From contig CBDHHD010000005.1 in assembly GCA_965263285.1 (NCBI GenBank), positions 1 to 40,848 of the forward strand: 40,848 nt of DNA, written 5' to 3'. The position numbers and the translations under genes are program-made. This document shows positions 37,598 through 40,848 of this stretch, one piece after another (position 1 is the stretch's first letter; the number at the start of each line of letters is the position of its first letter). A model generated the notes under the pieces. It was not told the DNA's origin. It was given only the letters and a program-made list of their open reading frames with translations, and searched no databases. Source of the DNA: JASGCP01 sp965263285 (GTDB lineage: Bacteria; Bacteroidota; Bacteroidia; Chitinophagales; Chitinophagaceae).

Positions 37598-37747
37598 ATG
37601 ATTATAAGAAAAAAATGTCCTCCTGGTTATATGCATGCTGAGTGTGGGAATTGAAATTGTAGAAGAGATTATACATGTCTATATAAAGATTTTTATTTAG
37701 GACAGGTTTGTGAAGAATGTAAAAAATTAAAAAATAATACAATTTAA
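37598..37747 (+). CDS. Cysteine-rich microprotein
   Basis: 49 aa with six Cys (MIIRKKCPPGYMHAECGNW, NCRRDYTC, CEECKK). UGA in GNWNCR. Start after aaaataaatat. It may bind zinc or iron; the pattern recalls small zinc-binding phage proteins. Function unknown. Confidence 0.5.
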
Positions 37748-37786
37748 CAACAGAAGAAGTTATTAAACAATTAAAAAAATAAAAAT

Positions 37787-39064
37787 ATGAAAATACAAAA
37801 TATAGATATAAACAAAATAAAACCTTATTCAAAGAATGCTAAAAAGCATACCAAGAAACAAGTGGTACAGATATCAGAGAGTATAAAGGAGTTTGGAATT
37901 AATCAGCCTCTTGTGGTAGATAAGGATATGATACTTGTTGTAGGTCATGGAAGATATGAAGGATGTAAATTCTTAGGAATGAAAGAGGTACCTGTTTTAA
38001 TACTGGACAACTTAACCGATGAACAGATAAATGCTTACAGATTGGCAGATAATAAACTTAATGAAAGTGATTGAGATAAGAAGCTGGTTATAGATGAATT
38101 AAAAGAATTAAACCTTAAAGGATTTGATATTTCTATAACAGGATTTAGTAAAGATTTAGTAATAGAGGGTAATAATCAAGACGACATTATACCATCTATT
38201 AAACCTAAAAATCCAAGAACTAAATTAGGAGACTTGTATGAGATAGGAGGACACAGAATACTTTGTGGAGATAGCACAGACCCAGAGAACATAAAACGAC
38301 TTATGAACGGAGTAAAGGCTGATATGGTATTCACAGACCATCCATACAATGTAAATTATAAAGGTCGGGGAAAGAACACAACTGATCATATAAAAAACGA
38401 CAAAATGAAAAACTTTGACTTTGATACATTTCTATCAAAAGCATTTGATATTATGGCTGATAACATAAAACAAGAAGCAGGTTGTTATGTGTTTCATGCC
38501 TCATCTACTCAGGCAGTATTTGAGAAAACTTTAGTAGAAAAAGGTTTTTTTATACATAATCAATTAATTTGAAATAAACCTCACTTCTCTATGGGATGAA
38601 GTGACTACCATTGAAAACATGAACCTTTCTTTTATTGTGGTTTATTAAACTCTTCTAAATTCTACGGAGACAGAACTCAAACAACATCTTGGAAAATACC
38701 AGCTGGAGAGATAGAGAGATGAAAGTGATTTGCTTTAACTGAACCAAAAATAGAAGATGGAGTATCTACTATTTGAAGCTGTAAAAAAGATAATGTGGCA
38801 GATTACATACACCCGACACAAAAGCCAGTTGAAATTATACAAAAGGCAATAGCAAATTCCAGTAAGCAAGATGATGTAGTCCTTGACTTATTCGGTGGTA
38901 GCGGAAGCACATTAATAGCTTGTCATAAAATGTGAAGAAAAGCATATTTAAATGAATTAGATCCAGCCTTCGTGGATTTATTGATAGAGAGATATTGTAA
39001 ATATACAAAAGACTATAAAATGAAATTGAATGGTAAAGACATAGAATGACTACCATTATCTTAA
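37787..39064 (+). CDS. ParB-like / DNA methyltransferase fusion
   Basis: 425 aa. The N-terminal part is a ParB-like nuclease domain (INKIKPYSKNAKKHTKKQVV; GINQPLVVDKDMILVVGHGR). The C-terminal part is a DNA adenine/cytosine methyltransferase with HRILCGDSTD, TDHPYNVNYKG (183-193), IWNKPHFSMGWSDYHW, IHPTQKPVEII and DLFGGSGS (367-374), so catalytic motif before the SAM motif as in the beta class. The usual DPPY is DHPY (His185), which may weaken or abolish activity. Such fusions are common in phages and modify DNA to evade host restriction. About nine UGA codons, at conserved Trp positions. Confidence 0.85.
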
Positions 39065-39069
39065 AAATG

Positions 39070-39078
39070 TGATATAAT
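39070..39078 (+). promoter_or_regulatory. Extended -10 element ahead of the small terminase
   Basis: TGATATAAT (39070-39078) just after the methyltransferase stop; the start would be near 39085, about 27 bases before the ATG at 39112. There is no TTGCTT at the -35 position. Confidence 0.45.
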
Positions 39079-39111
39079 GTATTTATTAATATAATAATAA
39101 TTAAAAAATAT

Positions 39112-39573
39112 ATGCGAGGTAAATCAATAATCAAACAACCAATAATAATAGATGCTTTAAAAAAAGCATTTGAGATCGGATGTAATATATCCGAAGCTTG
39201 TCTTTATGCTGGTATAGACAGAAGAGTGTATTATGACAATAAAAAAAAATACCCAGACGAATTTGAAAAAATGGAAGCCCTAAAAGACAAACCAATTCTT
39301 AGAGCAAGACAGACAGTCGTCACAGCCATAGGATCAGACCCAGACCTAGCTTTTAAGTATCTTGAGAGAAAGAGAAGAGATGAGTTTGGAATAAAAGAAA
39401 CTCATGTAATAGAAAACTTTGAAAACCAATTATCTGAAACAGAATTGTTAAAAATAGCACAAAAAGTAGCCCAATTAGACCCTGAAGAGATACAAAATGT
39501 GGTGAACTTGTCGGTTGAAAATAATGACGAAAAACAATCAAAAATAGAGGTAGGGGGGGAAGACGAAAAGTAG
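39112..39573 (+). CDS. Terminase small subunit-like protein
   Basis: 153 aa. ALKKAFEIGCNISEACLYAG (helix-turn-helix) followed by IDRRVYYDNKKKYPDEFEKM and LRARQTVVTAIG, FKYLERKRRDEFG matches phage small terminases, which recognise packaging sites. No UGA, ends in TAG. It is about 10 kb from the large subunit and on the opposite strand, an uncommon separation. A general DNA-binding regulator is the alternative. Confidence 0.65.
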   Translation: MRGKSIIKQPIIIDALKKAFEIGCNISEACLYAGIDRRVYYDNKKKYPDEFEKMEALKDKPILRARQTVVTAIGSDPDLAFKYLERKRRDEFGIKETHVIENFENQLSETELLKIAQKVAQLDPEEIQNVVNLSVENNDEKQSKIEVGGEDEK

Positions 39574-39600
39574 TTATCCACTCTTTTTAAATACCATCGC

Positions 39601-39629
39601 TTGCTTTACAAGCACTGGTATGATATACT
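39601..39629 (+). promoter_or_regulatory. Promoter with 5'-terminal leader stem
   Basis: TTGCTT (39601-39606), 17-base spacer, TATACT (39624-39629), with TG one base before the -10. The -35 region lies in an inverted repeat (ATACCA...TGGTAT, with CTTG/CAAG inside), a possible operator. The transcript should begin near 39635 with TTAGAGAG (39635-39642), which pairs with CTCTCTAA (39669-39676) ten bases before the ATG. Confidence 0.65.
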
Positions 39630-39685
39630 CTAAATTAGAGAGATAACAAACAAATTAATAATAAGACACTCTCTAAAACAAAAAT

Positions 39686-40534
39686 ATGATTATAGACACA
39701 TCAATTATACCTTTAGATATAAACAAGGTAGAATTAGAAACAATTAAAAACAAATACATCGTAATAGATAGAAACAATAAACAAAGTCTATCAGAAGCGG
39801 TAAAAGACTTAGTAGCACTTCGTAGAAAAATAGAAGCAAGAGGTAAAGAAATTAGAGACGAAGCAAACAAATTCTCTAAACAAGTAATAGAAAAAGAACA
39901 AGAATACACCTCTATTATAGAACCTTTAGAAACTGAATTCAAACAAAGAATCAAAGAGATAGAAGCTGAAGAGTTGAAGCAAGAAAGATTAAAAAGACTT
40001 CCTGTCAAAATAGATATGTTATCTAAATTAGAATATATATCTATACCAAGTGAAGATTTCTTATTGTCTCTTACGGACGAAGCATTTATGGAATACTATC
40101 AAGACCAATCCAAAGTAAGTAAAGATGCTATACAAAAGAAAAAGGATCAAGCAGAAAGAGAAGCAAAACTTGTAGCAGAAGCAAAAGAAAAGGCAGAAGC
40201 AGAAGCAAAGGCAAAAATATTAAAAGCAAAGGAAGATGCTGAGAAAAAGATACAAAAAGCAAAGGAAGATGCTGAAAAAGAAGTGAAAGCAAAAGAAAAG
40301 GCAGAAGCAGAAGCAAAGGCAAAGGCAGAAGCAGAAGCAAAAGAAAAGGCAGAAGCAGAAGCAAAAGAAAAGGAAGAGTTAGAAAACAAAAAAAAGTATA
40401 AAAAGTGATTATTAGATAGTGGGTTTGTGGCAGGAAATGATGACTTTATCGTAAAAAGAGATGGAGATATACACATATTATATAGAAAAGTCTCTTCAAT
40501 AGATGTAAAAACTTGAATAAAAGTAAATAAATAA
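39686..40534 (+). CDS. DUF1351-like coiled-coil protein
   Basis: 282 aa. The first 110 residues (VIDRNNKQSLSEAVKDLVAL, then RRKIEARGKEIRDEANKF, then IEPLETEFKQRIKEIE) match the DUF1351-type pattern found next to recombination genes in phages. Residues about 150-240 are Ala/Glu/Lys repeats (KAEAEAKAKAEAEAKEK) forming a long helix. The C-terminal 45 residues (WLLDSGFVAGNDDFIVKRDG) look like a small folded cap. UGA twice, in KKWLLD and KTWIKV. Biochemical role unknown. Confidence 0.6.
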
Positions 40535-40540
40535 AAATAT

Positions 40541-40624
40541 ATGAAAATAGACTGAGCACTTATTGGAATAATCTTACAAGGATTATGTACATTCTTATTA
40601 TGAATAAATATATTATCAAAATAA
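40541..40624 (+). CDS. 27-aa membrane microprotein
   Basis: MKIDWALIGIILQGLCTFLL, then WINILSK. Two UGA codons read as Trp. Standard start context, six bases after the preceding stop. A single membrane helix with a basic N-terminus. Support is start context and spacing only. Confidence 0.45.
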
Positions 40625-40641
40625 AATAATAAAATAAATAT

Positions 40642-40776
40642 ATGATAAAAACAAAAAAAATTGTATTAAAAGAACAAAACATAATTATTATATACAATAA
40701 TATAATAATAGATATATATAAAATGGTTGATAAAAAAGCAGGAATATTATTAAAAAGAATATTATTGAATAAATAA
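40642..40776 (+). CDS. Small basic hypothetical protein
   Basis: 44 aa, Ile/Lys-rich (KIVLKEQNIIIIYNNIIIDI), with a basic end. Start after aaataaatat, in the usual pattern. No UGA. No family recognised; composition is close to that of A/T-rich random sequence, so it is uncertain. Confidence 0.35.
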   Translation: MIKTKKIVLKEQNIIIIYNNIIIDIYKMVDKKAGILLKRILLNK

Positions 40777-40794
40777 AATAAAAAAAATAAATAT

Positions 40795-40848
40795 ATGACA
40801 AAAATAATTAAAAAAAGATTTAGATTATCATTTTTATATAAAATATCT
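40795..40848 (+). CDS. Start of a gene cut by the window edge
   Basis: ATG at 40795 after aaaaataaatat, followed by 18 open codons (MTKIIKKRFRLSFLYKIS) to the window end. Only the start context supports it. Confidence 0.3.
   Translation, partial: MTKIIKKRFRLSFLYKIS

Noticed and set aside
1..40848. UGA = glycine (table 25, Absconditabacteria/Gracilibacteria)
   Set aside because: At the best-conserved positions, such as WHAG, ARHWGN, DYHWKHEP, NKYW and DEWFF, the family residue is Trp. One site in the methyltransferase (after HKM) is often Gly in relatives, but the other positions outweigh it. GroEL and the Gly-X protein, rich in Gly, contain no UGA.
1..40848. Temperate lifestyle (integrase, attachment site)
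   Set aside because: No integrase, excisionase or clear attachment repeat in the window; the genes present fit a lytic phage, though part of the genome is missing.

Overview
The window is a strongly AT-rich stretch of a tailed-phage genome, most likely a podovirus-like phage because it has a portal, major capsid protein, neck and nozzle-like proteins and a large internal virion protein, but no tape-measure gene. Almost every gene contains in-frame UGA codons, and open reading frames become full length only when UGA is read through. At several diagnostic positions UGA sits where the family has tryptophan: WHAG in the amidase, ARHWGN in the large terminase, DYHWKHEP in the methyltransferase and LAIWNG in the tail fibre. 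The code is therefore UGA = Trp (table 4), with UAA (usual) and UAG (rare) as stops. The phage also encodes an amidase, a GH24 lysozyme and a virion transglycosylase, so its host has peptidoglycan and is not a Mycoplasma. Start codons are preceded by A/T-rich stretches (typically aataaaaatATG) rather than a Shine-Dalgarno sequence. The host cannot be named from this window; no tRNA gene was seen.

Layout. (1) 1-14.4 kb, plus strand: the portal (5' end outside the window), scaffold-like protein, major capsid protein, decoration or head-fibre protein, several small virion proteins, two very large tail fibres (1475 and 1206 aa), and a small membrane protein. (2) 14.4-16.2 kb, plus strand: a promoter and structured leader RNA, a metallophosphoesterase, an amidase broken by one base, and two short transcription units without genes. 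(3) 16.2-20.7 kb, minus strand: an accessory block with small membrane proteins, a lysozyme, a Gly-X repeat protein, a DUF6948-like protein and two mosaic paralogues, read from a promoter and leader RNA homologous to the one at 14.5 kb. (4) 20.8-27.9 kb, plus strand: nozzle-like protein, neck adaptor, internal virion proteins and a virion transglycosylase. (5) 27.9-31.7 kb, minus strand: GroES, a small zinc-type protein, GroEL and the large terminase with overlapping ends. (6) 31.7-32.3 kb: a structured non-coding region. (7) 32.3-40.8 kb, plus strand: DNA metabolism (YqaJ exonuclease, possible ssDNA-binding protein, NinG, helicase, ParB-methyltransferase fusion), small terminase, a DUF1351-like protein and several microproteins.

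The most notable observation is a pair of homologous 5' leader RNAs (14580-14675 plus; 20610-20696 minus). Each starts at the predicted transcription start, is closed by the same terminal stem, and holds two crossing (pseudoknot-order) stems of exactly 9 and 13 bp. The stem sequences differ between copies by compensatory changes, while several loop words are conserved. I do not recognise it as a known RNA family. More widely, phage promoters fit TTGCTT-N16-18-TATAAT, often with an extended -10 (TGn), and several transcripts would begin with a stem at their first bases.
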